Shown here: in pieces, positions 1-8,068 of the stretch
Position numbering within the stretch: the stretch's first letter is position 1
Layout of the letters: every line of letters begins with the position of its first letter
Source of the DNA: Marinicauda salina
GTDB lineage: Bacteria; Pseudomonadota; Alphaproteobacteria; Caulobacterales; Maricaulaceae
DNA: 64,000 nt
Assembly: GCF_003122085.1 (NCBI RefSeq)
Contig: NZ_QEXV01000003.1
Coordinates: 248,001 to 312,000 of the forward strand
Reading direction: 5' to 3'
The notes under the pieces: model-generated
Told to the model about the DNA's origin: nothing
The model's input: the letters and a program-made list of their open reading frames with translations, nothing else
Database searches by the model: none
Program-made: the position numbers and the translations under genes

Positions 1-665
1 CGCCCTGGTTCGCCGGCCAGTTCGCCGGCCAGGTGCTCAGGATCGGCTTTCTCTCCCTGCCCGTCGTCGGGCTGACCGCGCTGTTCACCGGCGCGGCGCT
101 GGCGCTGAACATCTATACCGGCGGGGCGCGCTTCAACGCCGAGAGCTTCGTGCCCAACATCGTCGCCATCGGCATCGTGCGCGAGCTCGGCCCGGTGATC
201 GCCGCGCTGATGCTCGCCGGGCGGGTTTCGTCGGGCATCGCCGCCGAGATCGGCGCCATGCGCGCGACCGAGCAGATCGACGCCCTGCACACGCTGTCGA
301 CCGACCCGATGCGCTACCTCATCGCCCCGCGCATCCTCGCCGGGCTGGTGACCCTGCCGCTGCTGGTGACGATCGCCGACATCATCGGCGTGTTCGGCGG
401 CTATCTCGTCGCGGTGAACACGCTCGACTTCGACGGCACGGTCTATATCCGCAACACGGTGGATACGCTGGAACGCTGGGATTTCCTCTCGGGCCTGATC
501 AAGGCCGCGGCGTTCGGATTCCTGCTCACGCTGATGGGCTGCTATCACGGCTTCCACGCCAAGGGCGGCGCCCAGGGCGTGGGCCGCGCCGCGACTCACG
601 CCGTCGTGTCCGCGGCCGTGCTGATCTTCGCCGCCAACTTCCTGCTCACCTCGCTCTTCGTGTGA
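1..665 (+). CDS. mlaE: MlaE-type ABC transporter permease, 5' end outside window
   Basis: Inner-membrane permease of the Mla-type lipid transport system, working with the MlaF ATPase to move phospholipid between the inner membrane and periplasmic carriers. The frame is open from base 3, so the N-terminus lies upstream; about 220 residues of a family usually near 260 are visible. The family's central conserved segment is clear (VRELGPVIAALMLAGR followed by AAEIGAMRATEQIDAL), then three hydrophobic segments to the C-terminus. The stop overlaps the start of the ATPase gene, so the two are co-transcribed. An in-frame 12-base tandem repeat (9-20, 21-32) gives FAGQFAGQ just inside the window. Identification is firm. 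Confidence 0.93.
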   Translation, partial: PWFAGQFAGQVLRIGFLSLPVVGLTALFTGAALALNIYTGGARFNAESFVPNIVAIGIVRELGPVIAALMLAGRVSSGIAAEIGAMRATEQIDALHTLSTDPMRYLIAPRILAGLVTLPLLVTIADIIGVFGGYLVAVNTLDFDGTVYIRNTVDTLERWDFLSGLIKAAAFGFLLTLMGCYHGFHAKGGAQGVGRAATHAVVSAAVLIFAANFLLTSLFV

Positions 666-1420
666 CCGCGATGCCCGATCCCAAGGTCAAGATCGCCTGG
701 AAGAAGGTCACCAAGCGCTTCGACGACAAGCTCGTGCTCGACGGGCTGAATCTCGAGGCGCACGAAGGCCGCTCGCTGGTGATCATCGGCGGCTCGGGCT
801 CGGGCAAGTCGGTGACCATCAAGCTCGCGCTCGGCCTGCTCGCGCCGGACGCCGGCCGCGTCGAGATCGACGGGCGCAAGATCTCCTGCAATCGCGAGGA
901 CGATCCCGGCGTCTCCCAGATCGGCATGCTGTTCCAGTCGGGCGCGCTGTTCGACTCGCTCAATATCTGGCGCAACGTGGCCTTCCGCCTGCTCAACGCC
1001 GACCACATGAAGCCGAAGCTGGCGCGCGAGCGCGCCATCGAGGCGATGGAGCAGGTCGAGCTTTCGCCGTCGGTGGCCGAGCAGAACCCGAGCGAGCTGT
1101 CGGGCGGCATGCTCAAGCGCGTCGCGCTCGCCCGCGCGATCGTCACCAACCCGAAGATCCTGTTCTTCGACGAGCCGACGACCGGGCTCGATCCCGTCAC
1201 CGCCGACGTGATCAACAAGCTCATCGTGCGCCAAGTGAAGAATCTCGGCGCCACGGCGGTGAGCATCACCCACGACATGGCCTCGATGCGCACGATCGCC
1301 GACGACGTCGCCATGATCCGCGACGGGAAAATCCTCTGGCGCGGCCCGCTCGAGGACGTGAACACCTGCGTCGAGCCGGAAGTCTGCCGCTTCGTCGAGG
1401 GCCGCAGCGACGGCGACTGA
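662..1420 (+). CDS. mlaF: MlaF-type ABC transporter ATPase
   Basis: Cytoplasmic ATP-binding subunit that energises the MlaE permease. A Walker A (GGSGSGKS, about residue 42), a Q-loop region (GMLFQSGALFDSL), the ABC signature (LSGGMLKRVALARA) and Walker B (ILFFDEPTTGLDP) appear in the usual order, and the 252-residue length is normal. The GTG at 662 is preferred because it overlaps the mlaE stop as GTGA, a junction used elsewhere in this window; an ATG at 671 is the alternative. The usual third partner, an MlaD-type MCE protein, does not follow: radA comes next. Confidence 0.92.
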   Translation: MTAMPDPKVKIAWKKVTKRFDDKLVLDGLNLEAHEGRSLVIIGGSGSGKSVTIKLALGLLAPDAGRVEIDGRKISCNREDDPGVSQIGMLFQSGALFDSLNIWRNVAFRLLNADHMKPKLARERAIEAMEQVELSPSVAEQNPSELSGGMLKRVALARAIVTNPKILFFDEPTTGLDPVTADVINKLIVRQVKNLGATAVSITHDMASMRTIADDVAMIRDGKILWRGPLEDVNTCVEPEVCRFVEGRSDGD

Positions 1421-1486
1421 TGCGCGCGCTGCGGCGCGCCGCCGTTCATGTTATGTTCGAGTGTTGATTCCCGAAGGATCGAGCGC

Positions 1487-2854
1487 GTGCCCCGTTCCGA
1501 CACTGTCTTCGTCTGCCAGTCCTGCGGCGCGGTCCACGCCAAGTGGGCGGGCCGATGCGACGATTGCGGGGCGTGGAACACGCTCGCCGAGGAGACCCAG
1601 GACGCCGCACCGATGGGAACGGCGGCGAAGGCCAAGCCGCGCGCCCGCCGCTCGCGCATGGAGCTCGTCGATCTCGGCTCCGAGACCGACGACCCGCAGC
1701 GCTTCGAGACCGGCATCGCCGAGTTCGACCGGGTCGCCGGCGGCGGTCTCGTGCCCGGCTCGGCCGCGCTCGTCGGCGGCGATCCCGGCATCGGCAAGTC
1801 GACGCTGCTGCTACAGGGCGTGGCCCGGCTGGCCCAGTCCGGCGTGAAGACGGTCTATGTCTCGGGCGAGGAGGCCGCCGACCAGGTGCGCCGACGCGCC
1901 CGGCGGCTGGGGCTGGCCGACGCGCCGGTCGGCCTGGCCGCGGAAACCTCGCTCGAGGTCATCCTCGACGGCCTCAAGGCGGAGAAGCCCGACGTCGCGG
2001 TCATCGATTCGATCCAGACCCTGTGGTCGGACCAGCTCGCCGCCGCGCCGGGCACGGTCGCCCAGGTGCGCGCCTGCGCCCAGGAGCTCGTGCGCTTCGC
2101 CAAGAAGCGCAACACCGCGGTGATCCTCGTGGGCCACGTCACCAAGGACGGCCAGATCGCGGGCCCGCGGGTAGTCGAGCACATGGTCGACGCCGTGCTC
2201 TATTTCGAGGGCGAGCGCTCGCACCAGTTCCGCATCCTGCGCGCGGTGAAAAACCGCTTCGGGCCGACCGACGAGATCGGCGTGTTCGAGATGGCCGACG
2301 CCGGACTGCAGGAAGTGACCAATCCCTCCGCGCTCTTCCTCGACCAGCGCGGCGACGCGGCCTCCGGCGCGGCGGTGTTCGCCGGCATGGAGGGCACGCG
2401 CCCGGTTCTCACCGAGATCCAGGCGCTCGTCGCGCCTGCGGCGTTCGGCACGCCGCGGCGCGCCGTCGTGGGCTGGGATTCGGGCCGGCTCGCCATGGTG
2501 CTCGCCGTGCTCGAGGCCCGATGCGGCCTTGGCTTCGGCGGGCGTGACGTTTATTTGAACGTGGCCGGCGGGCTGAAAATCGCCGAGCCGGCGGCGGACC
2601 TGGCGGTGGCGGCGGCCTTGGTTTCATCTCACTTCGATACGCCTCTCCCCGCGGACGGGGTGGTGTTCGGCGAAATCGCGCTGTCGGGCGACGTGCGCCT
2701 GGTCGGGCGCAGCGACGCGCGCCTGAAGGAAGCCGCCAAGCTGGGATTCACGCAGGCGATCGCGCCGCCGGGCGCCGAGGCGGGCGGGCTCGCCGTCGCC
2801 GAGGTGGACACGGTGCGCGCGCTGGTGCGAAAGCTGGAGCCGGCCGCGGACTGA
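1487..2854 (+). CDS. radA: DNA repair protein RadA
   Basis: Branch-migrating DNA repair ATPase of the RadA/Sms family, which processes recombination intermediates with RecA. The protein opens with a four-cysteine zinc finger (CQSC then CDDC), then a RecA-like core with Walker A GGDPGIGKST, the family hallmark KNRFG, and a C-terminal Lon-protease-like domain (about residues 270-455). GTG 1487 is chosen because the zinc finger then begins about 10 residues in, as in homologues, with an AAGGA about 10 bases upstream. An in-frame ATG at 1448 would add 13 unrelated residues. Same strand as cvpA and purF, which follow closely. Confidence 0.95.
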   Translation: MPRSDTVFVCQSCGAVHAKWAGRCDDCGAWNTLAEETQDAAPMGTAAKAKPRARRSRMELVDLGSETDDPQRFETGIAEFDRVAGGGLVPGSAALVGGDPGIGKSTLLLQGVARLAQSGVKTVYVSGEEAADQVRRRARRLGLADAPVGLAAETSLEVILDGLKAEKPDVAVIDSIQTLWSDQLAAAPGTVAQVRACAQELVRFAKKRNTAVILVGHVTKDGQIAGPRVVEHMVDAVLYFEGERSHQFRILRAVKNRFGPTDEIGVFEMADAGLQEVTNPSALFLDQRGDAASGAAVFAGMEGTRPVLTEIQALVAPAAFGTPRRAVVGWDSGRLAMVLAVLEARCGLGFGGRDVYLNVAGGLKIAEPAADLAVAAALVSSHFDTPLPADGVVFGEIALSGDVRLVGRSDARLKEAAKLGFTQAIAPPGAEAGGLAVAEVDTVRALVRKLEPAAD

Positions 2855-2881
2855 CGCACGCCGGGTCGTCGGGAGGGGGAC

Positions 2882-3466
2882 ATGGACGCATCAATGGCCG
2901 GTTTCGATCTCTTCGCTCTGATCGTGCTCTTCATTTCGGGCGTGATGGCGCTGCTGCGCGGTTTCGTGCGCGAGGCGCTGACGGTGACCGCCTTCGTCGC
3001 CGCCGCGCTGGCGGCGCTGTGGACGCGGCCGGTGTTCGCCGGGCTGACGATGAGCATGGTGGACTCCGCCCTCGTCGCGAACCTGCTGGCGATGGGCGTG
3101 GTGTTCATCGTCATCTACCTCGCCGTCAGCTTCGTCACCGCCTCGCTGCAGAAGAACGTCAAGAAGGGCGAGGACGTGAACGTGCTCGACCGCACGCTCG
3201 GCTTCGTGTTCGGGCTTGTGCGCGGGCTGGTCCTGCTCGGCCTGCTGGTGCTCGTGTTCAAGAACACCATGCCCGGCGCCACGCCCGACTGGATGCGCGG
3301 GGCGCGCATCTACCCGCTCGCCAACGCCACCGCCACCATGCTGCAGGCCCTGGCGCCCGACGGCTCCTGGGCGCGCGAGGGCGCTGAAGGCGAACAGCAG
3401 GAAGACCTTGACGACGACCCGCTCGGACGCCTTATCGAGCGCTCCACGGAGAATCCGCGCCGATGA
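2882..3466 (+). CDS. cvpA: CvpA family inner-membrane protein
   Basis: Small polytopic membrane protein of the CvpA family (194 residues), named for a role in colicin V export in E. coli and found next to purF in many proteobacteria; its molecular role is unsettled. Four hydrophobic segments are visible (about residues 5-25, 30-50, 60-85 and 105-130), followed by an acidic soluble tail. A GGGAGGGG precedes the ATG at 2882. ATG 2894, giving MAGFDLF, is an alternative. The last bases overlap the purF start as ATGA, so translation is probably coupled. Confidence 0.9.
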   Translation: MDASMAGFDLFALIVLFISGVMALLRGFVREALTVTAFVAAALAALWTRPVFAGLTMSMVDSALVANLLAMGVVFIVIYLAVSFVTASLQKNVKKGEDVNVLDRTLGFVFGLVRGLVLLGLLVLVFKNTMPGATPDWMRGARIYPLANATATMLQALAPDGSWAREGAEGEQQEDLDDDPLGRLIERSTENPRR

Positions 3467-4929
3467 CATTCCCCTCCCTCGCCTACGACCCGCATTCCGA
3501 CCGTCCGCGCGAGGAATGCGGCGTTTTCGCCGTGCGCGGGCTCGACGAAGCCTCCGTGCTCGTCGCGTTCGGGCTGCACGCGCTGCAGCATCGCGGCCAG
3601 GAGGCCTGCGGCGTCACCAGCTATGACGGCGTGCGGTTCCACTCCGAGCGCCATCTCGGCCTCGTGGGCGAGCACTTCACCGATCCCGAGACGCTGCAGA
3701 CGCTGAAGGGCCACATGGCCATCGGCCATGTGCGCTATTCGACCTCGGGCGGCACGGTGCTGCGCAACGTCCAGCCGCTCTACGCCGACGTGCGCGGGGG
3801 CGGCGTGGCGGTGGCGCACAACGGCAATCTCACGAATTCCCGCCAGCTGCGCGAAGAGCTCGTCTCGCGCGGGGCGATCTTCCAGTCGACCTCGGACACC
3901 GAGGTCATCATCCAGCTCGCCGCGCGCTCGCAGAAGACCAAGGCGGCCGATCGCCTGCTGGCCGCGCTGAAGCAGGTTGAAGGCGCCTTCGCCCTGGTGG
4001 CGCTGGCCAACGACAAGCTGATCGGCGCGCGCGACCCGCTCGGCATCCGCCCGCTGGTCATGGGCGAGCTCGACGGCGCGGTGATCTTCGCCAGCGAGAC
4101 CTGCGCGCTCGACATGATCGGCGCGACCTTCCTGCGCGAGGTCGCCCCCGGCGAGGCCGTGATCGTCTCCGACGACGGGGTGGAGAGCCGCCGCTACGCC
4201 CCCGAGCAGCCCGCCCGACCCTGCGCCTTCGAGTACATCTATTTCGCGCGGCCCGATTCGGTGATCGACGGGCGCTCCGTCTACGAGACCCGCAAGCGGA
4301 TGGGCGCGCGCCTTGCCCAGGAGGCGCCCGCCGACATCGACGTCGTCGTGCCGGTGCCGGACTCGGGCATGGCCAGCGCGCTCGGCTTCGCCGAGGAGAT
4401 CGGCAAGCCGTTCGATCTGGGCATCATCCGCTCGCACTTTGTCGGGCGGACCTTCATCCAGCCGACCCAGGCCAAGCGCGATCTCGGCGTGCGCCGCAAG
4501 CACGCCGCCAACGCCGCGGTGCTCAAGGGCAAGCGCGTGCTGCTGATCGACGACTCGATCGTGCGCGGCACGACCTCGAGCAAGATCGTGCGCATGGTGC
4601 GCGAAGCCGGCGCGACCGAGGTGCATTTCCGCTCGGCCTGTCCGCCGATCACGCACCCGGACTTCTACGGCATCGACATGCCGATGCGCGAAGAGCTGCT
4701 CGCCGCGAGCCACGAGCCGGAACGCATGCGCGAGAAGCTCGAGGCCGACTCGCTCGGCTTCCTCTCCGTCGACGGGCTCTACTGGGCGGTGTGCGGCGAA
4801 GCCCGCAATGATCGCCAGCCGCAGCTCGCCGACCACTACTTCACCGGCGAATACCCGACGCGGCTCGTTGACCGCGATCGCGACTTCTTCGCCAAGGAAC
4901 AGCAGCTCTCGCTTCTGGTCGACGCATGA
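3463..4929 (+). CDS. purF: Amidophosphoribosyltransferase
   Basis: First committed enzyme of de novo purine synthesis: makes 5-phosphoribosylamine from PRPP and glutamine. The N-terminal Ntn glutaminase domain carries a short propeptide ending in REE before Cys19 (CGVFAV), which would become the catalytic N-terminal Cys after processing. The C-terminal phosphoribosyltransferase domain has the PRPP loop (VLLIDDSIVRGTTS). Length 488 is normal. In the C-terminal region where Bacillus-type enzymes carry a CxxC pair for a 4Fe-4S cluster, this protein reads LADHYFTGEYPT with no cysteine, so a cluster is unlikely. It overlaps cvpA upstream and the SDR gene downstream by ATGA. Confidence 0.96.
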   Translation: MTFPSLAYDPHSDRPREECGVFAVRGLDEASVLVAFGLHALQHRGQEACGVTSYDGVRFHSERHLGLVGEHFTDPETLQTLKGHMAIGHVRYSTSGGTVLRNVQPLYADVRGGGVAVAHNGNLTNSRQLREELVSRGAIFQSTSDTEVIIQLAARSQKTKAADRLLAALKQVEGAFALVALANDKLIGARDPLGIRPLVMGELDGAVIFASETCALDMIGATFLREVAPGEAVIVSDDGVESRRYAPEQPARPCAFEYIYFARPDSVIDGRSVYETRKRMGARLAQEAPADIDVVVPVPDSGMASALGFAEEIGKPFDLGIIRSHFVGRTFIQPTQAKRDLGVRRKHAANAAVLKGKRVLLIDDSIVRGTTSSKIVRMVREAGATEVHFRSACPPITHPDFYGIDMPMREELLAASHEPERMREKLEADSLGFLSVDGLYWAVCGEARNDRQPQLADHYFTGEYPTRLVDRDRDFFAKEQQLSLLVDA

Positions 4930-5642
4930 GCAAGGACAAGCCGCTCGACGGCCGCGTCGCGCTGGTCACAGGCGCCTCGCGCGGCATCGGTTTCGCCGTG
5001 GCGAAAGCGCTGGCGGAAGCCGGCGCGCACGTCATCGCCACCGCGCGCACCCAGGGCGGGCTGGAGGAGCTCGACGACGCCATCCGCGCCGAGGGCGGCG
5101 CCTGCACGCTCGTCCCGATGGACCTCGCCGCGCCGGATTCGATCGAGAAGCTCGCCGAGATCGTCGCCGAGCGCTGGGGCCGGCTCGACATCCTCGTCTG
5201 CAACGCCGGGGTTCTGGGGACGATCACCCCGGCCCACCAGATCACGGCGAAGACCTGGAACGAGGTGATGGGGATCAACCTCATCGCCCCGGCGCGCTTC
5301 ATTCGCGCCTTCGAGCCGCTGCTGAGAAAATCCGACGCCGGCCGCGCCGTGTTCACCACATCGGGCGCGGCGACCAACCGGCGCGCCTACTGGGCGGCCT
5401 ATTCGGCGTCGAAGTCCGCGCTCGACGCGCTGGTCCAGTGCTGGGCCGGCGAGCTCGCCGAGAGCGATGTGCGCGCCAATCTCGTCGACCCCGGCCGCAC
5501 GCGCACGAAGATGCGCGCGAAGGCCGCGCCGGGCGAGGATCCCATGACCCTGCCCCATCCCGACGAGATCGCGCCGGTCTTCGTGGGGCTCTGCCTGCCC
5601 TCGGAGACCCGCAACGGCGAGATCGTCGCCGCGCAGGGCTAG
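4926..5642 (+). CDS. Short-chain dehydrogenase/reductase (SDR) family oxidoreductase
   Basis: NAD(P)-dependent oxidoreductase of the classical SDR family, 238 residues; substrate not predictable. The cofactor loop TGASRGIG is at residues about 15-22, NAG at about 96, the catalytic Ser in TTSGAAT, and the Tyr/Lys pair in YSASKSAL. It overlaps purF by ATGA and ends the radA-cvpA-purF run. An SDR in this slot after purF is a recurring alphaproteobacterial arrangement, but no link to purine synthesis is known to me. Confidence 0.9.
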   Translation: MSKDKPLDGRVALVTGASRGIGFAVAKALAEAGAHVIATARTQGGLEELDDAIRAEGGACTLVPMDLAAPDSIEKLAEIVAERWGRLDILVCNAGVLGTITPAHQITAKTWNEVMGINLIAPARFIRAFEPLLRKSDAGRAVFTTSGAATNRRAYWAAYSASKSALDALVQCWAGELAESDVRANLVDPGRTRTKMRAKAAPGEDPMTLPHPDEIAPVFVGLCLPSETRNGEIVAAQG

Positions 5643-5721
5643 AGCCCGCCTCCATTCCATCGCAGTTGTCGCCTCGAGCCTCCCTCAGTAAGGTCACGTG
5701 GAGGGTTAACGGGGGGATTGG

Positions 5722-6663
5722 ATGACTGCAGAGGCTGCGCCCACGGCGCCTGCCGCGCCCAACGCGTTCGAACGCGCGCTGGGAGCGCTCTTCATTCCCA
5801 CCATGCTGTCGTCGGTCATCGCGTTCGTCGCGCTGCTGGACGAGCACTTCAATCTCGCGATCCGGCTTTCGATCCTGGTGAAGCTCCTGACCGACGCCTA
5901 CGCGTGGGTCAGAAGCTGGCTGTTCGACCTCTTGCCGTTCGTGGTGCCGCCGCTCGTCCAGGATGCGCTGGTGATCGGCTCGCTGGTGTTCGTCGCGCTC
6001 AATCTCGAAAGCCTGCGCAGAACGCGTCGGCCTTGGGTGATCAGCCTCGTGCGGCACGCGATCACCTTCGCGCGCGACAAGAACGACGCCGAGAAGCGTT
6101 ACTTCCAGAACCTGTACATTTACGCGATCGTGCCGGTAATTTCTTTTGTCATTGCATGCATTTATATCGCGACATCGGTGTCCGGCTCCATCGACATTCC
6201 GTTCCTGAACCGGCTGGAGGCCGACTCCCTCCTGTATCAGTCCGCCATCGCCGGCGGTTTATTCGTCGCGAGCGCCAGCATACTCATCGCGATCTTCTTC
6301 TCGATGGCGTTCCTGCTCGAGGATGTGAACTGCGTCGTCGACCCCAAGACCAAAGAAAAGGCGTGCGACGACCGGATCGACACGATCGATCCGCTGCCGC
6401 TTCGGATCATTTTCTACATCTATCTCGTGGTGGTGGCGCTGGGCGTCGTCGCGGCGGCCTTCATGACGGTGCTGATCTCGAGCATCATCACGTCCCTCTT
6501 CCGCTCGTGGCGATCGATCGGGCTGCTGGCGGGCGGTCTCTGCGCCCTGATCGGCCTGAACTTCCTGTTCCTGAACTATCTCGACCCGATCCTGCTGGAT
6601 CCGCCGCCCGCGCTTCGGGACCTGATCAACGCCGATCTCTCGCGGCTCGTCGAAGACCGCTAG
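5722..6663 (+). CDS. Unknown polytopic membrane protein
   Basis: Not recognised. 313 residues with about six hydrophobic segments: roughly 20-40, 70-95, 132-155, 173-200, 228-260 and 268-290. A charged cytosolic-looking stretch around residues 95-125 (SLRRTRRPWV then ARDKNDAEKRYFQ) and a loop with two cysteines (DVNCVVDPKTKEKACDD) separate them. No transporter or enzyme motif is visible. It stands alone on + with its own leader after the purF run. Its stop overlaps the stop of the convergent der gene by 4 bases (CTAG). Confidence 0.75.
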   Translation: MTAEAAPTAPAAPNAFERALGALFIPTMLSSVIAFVALLDEHFNLAIRLSILVKLLTDAYAWVRSWLFDLLPFVVPPLVQDALVIGSLVFVALNLESLRRTRRPWVISLVRHAITFARDKNDAEKRYFQNLYIYAIVPVISFVIACIYIATSVSGSIDIPFLNRLEADSLLYQSAIAGGLFVASASILIAIFFSMAFLLEDVNCVVDPKTKEKACDDRIDTIDPLPLRIIFYIYLVVVALGVVAAAFMTVLISSIITSLFRSWRSIGLLAGGLCALIGLNFLFLNYLDPILLDPPPALRDLINADLSRLVEDR

Positions 6664-8045
6664 CGCCGCCGCCCCCGACCGCCGGACGCGTCGGCGTAGG
6701 GGTTCTTGCCAGCCTTCACGATCAGCCGGATGGGCACGCCCGGCAGGTCGAAGGCCTCGCGCAGGCCGTTGACGAGATAGCGCTTGTAGCTCTCCGGCAG
6801 GTGCGCCGCGCGCGTGCAGATGAGCACGAAGGTCGGCGGCCGCGCCTTGGTCTGGGCGATGTATTTCGGCCGGATCGGGCGGCCGTCGACGGCCGGCGGG
6901 GGATGGCGCTCGACCATCTCGCGCAGCCAGTCGTTGAGATCGGACGTCTTGACCTTGGCCGCCCAGTCGGCGTGCAGCGCCGCGACGGCGGGCATGATCC
7001 TGTCCAGCCCGCGGCCGGTCTTCGCCGAGACCGGCACGAGCGGCGCGCCCTTCACCTGCGGCAGCAGGCGCTCGAATTCCTCGCGCAGCTCGGCGAGCTT
7101 GGCCTGCTTGTCCTCGACCAGATCCCACTTCGAGATCAGCACGACCAGGCCGCGCCCCTCCTCGACGACGCGGTCGGCGATGGTGAGATCCTGCTTCTCG
7201 AACGGCCGCTCGGCGTCGACCAGCAGCAGCACGATCTCGGCGAAGCGGATGGCGCGCAGCGTGTCGGCGGCGCTCATCCGCTCGAGCCGGTCGGAAACCT
7301 TGCCCCGCTTCCTGAGCCCCGCCGTGTCGTGAAGACGAACCCGCCGGCCGTCCCATTCCCAGGCGACGGCGACGGCGTCGCGCGTAAGGCCGGGCTCGGG
7401 GCCGGTGATCAGGCGCTCCTCGCCGATCAGCGCGTTGACCAGCGTCGACTTGCCGACATTCGGCCGACCGACGACGGCGATGCGCAGCGGCGCGCCGTCC
7501 TCGTCCTCCTCTGCGCCGTCCTCTTCCGGCGCCGCGGTCTCGAGGCGGTCGCCCCCCTCCAGAGCCTCGCGCACGGCGGCGTAGAGATCGGCCATGCCCT
7601 CGCCATGGGCCGCCGAGATGGGCACCGGTTCGCCCAGTCCCAGCGACCACGCCTCGGTGACGCCCTCCTCGCCGCGCCGGCCCTCGCACTTGTTGACGGC
7701 GAGCACGACCGGCTTGTCGGCCCGGCGCAGCACCTCGGCGAAACGCTCGTCGAGCGCGGTCACGCCCTCGCGTCCGTCGATCAGGAGGATGCAGACATCG
7801 GCGTGGGCGAGCGCGGCCTCGGTCTGGGCGCGCATGCGCGCCTCGAGCCCCTCGCCCGCGTCCTCGTAGCCCGCCGTGTCGATGAGCCGAAGCTCGAGAT
7901 CGCCGATCCGGCCCCGCGCCTCGCGACGATCGCGGGTGACGCCGGGCCGGTCGTCGACGATGGCCAGGGGCTTGCCGGCGAGCCGGTTGAACAGCGTCGA
8001 CTTGCCCACATTGGGGCGGCCGACCACGGCCAGCGTGGGCGCCAT
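6660..8045 (-). CDS. der: Ribosome biogenesis GTPase Der (EngA)
   Basis: Double-Era GTPase required for 50S subunit maturation. Two complete G domains are present: the first with GRPNVGKST near residue 8, DTAGYED and NKCE; the second with a second GRPNVGKST near residue 193, DTAGLRKRGK and SKWD. A C-terminal KH-like domain follows (KYIAQTKARPPTF, then GLREAFDLPGVPIR). Length 461 is typical. The upstream neighbours on the same strand are bamB and a YfgM-like gene, the same trio as E. coli yfgM-bamB-der, which links outer-membrane assembly and ribosome assembly genes by operon only. Confidence 0.96.
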   Translation of the reverse strand: MAPTLAVVGRPNVGKSTLFNRLAGKPLAIVDDRPGVTRDRREARGRIGDLELRLIDTAGYEDAGEGLEARMRAQTEAALAHADVCILLIDGREGVTALDERFAEVLRRADKPVVLAVNKCEGRRGEEGVTEAWSLGLGEPVPISAAHGEGMADLYAAVREALEGGDRLETAAPEEDGAEEDEDGAPLRIAVVGRPNVGKSTLVNALIGEERLITGPEPGLTRDAVAVAWEWDGRRVRLHDTAGLRKRGKVSDRLERMSAADTLRAIRFAEIVLLLVDAERPFEKQDLTIADRVVEEGRGLVVLISKWDLVEDKQAKLAELREEFERLLPQVKGAPLVPVSAKTGRGLDRIMPAVAALHADWAAKVKTSDLNDWLREMVERHPPPAVDGRPIRPKYIAQTKARPPTFVLICTRAAHLPESYKRYLVNGLREAFDLPGVPIRLIVKAGKNPYADASGGRGRRR

Positions 8046-8068
8046 GGCTTCAAGTCCTCTCCGCGCCT

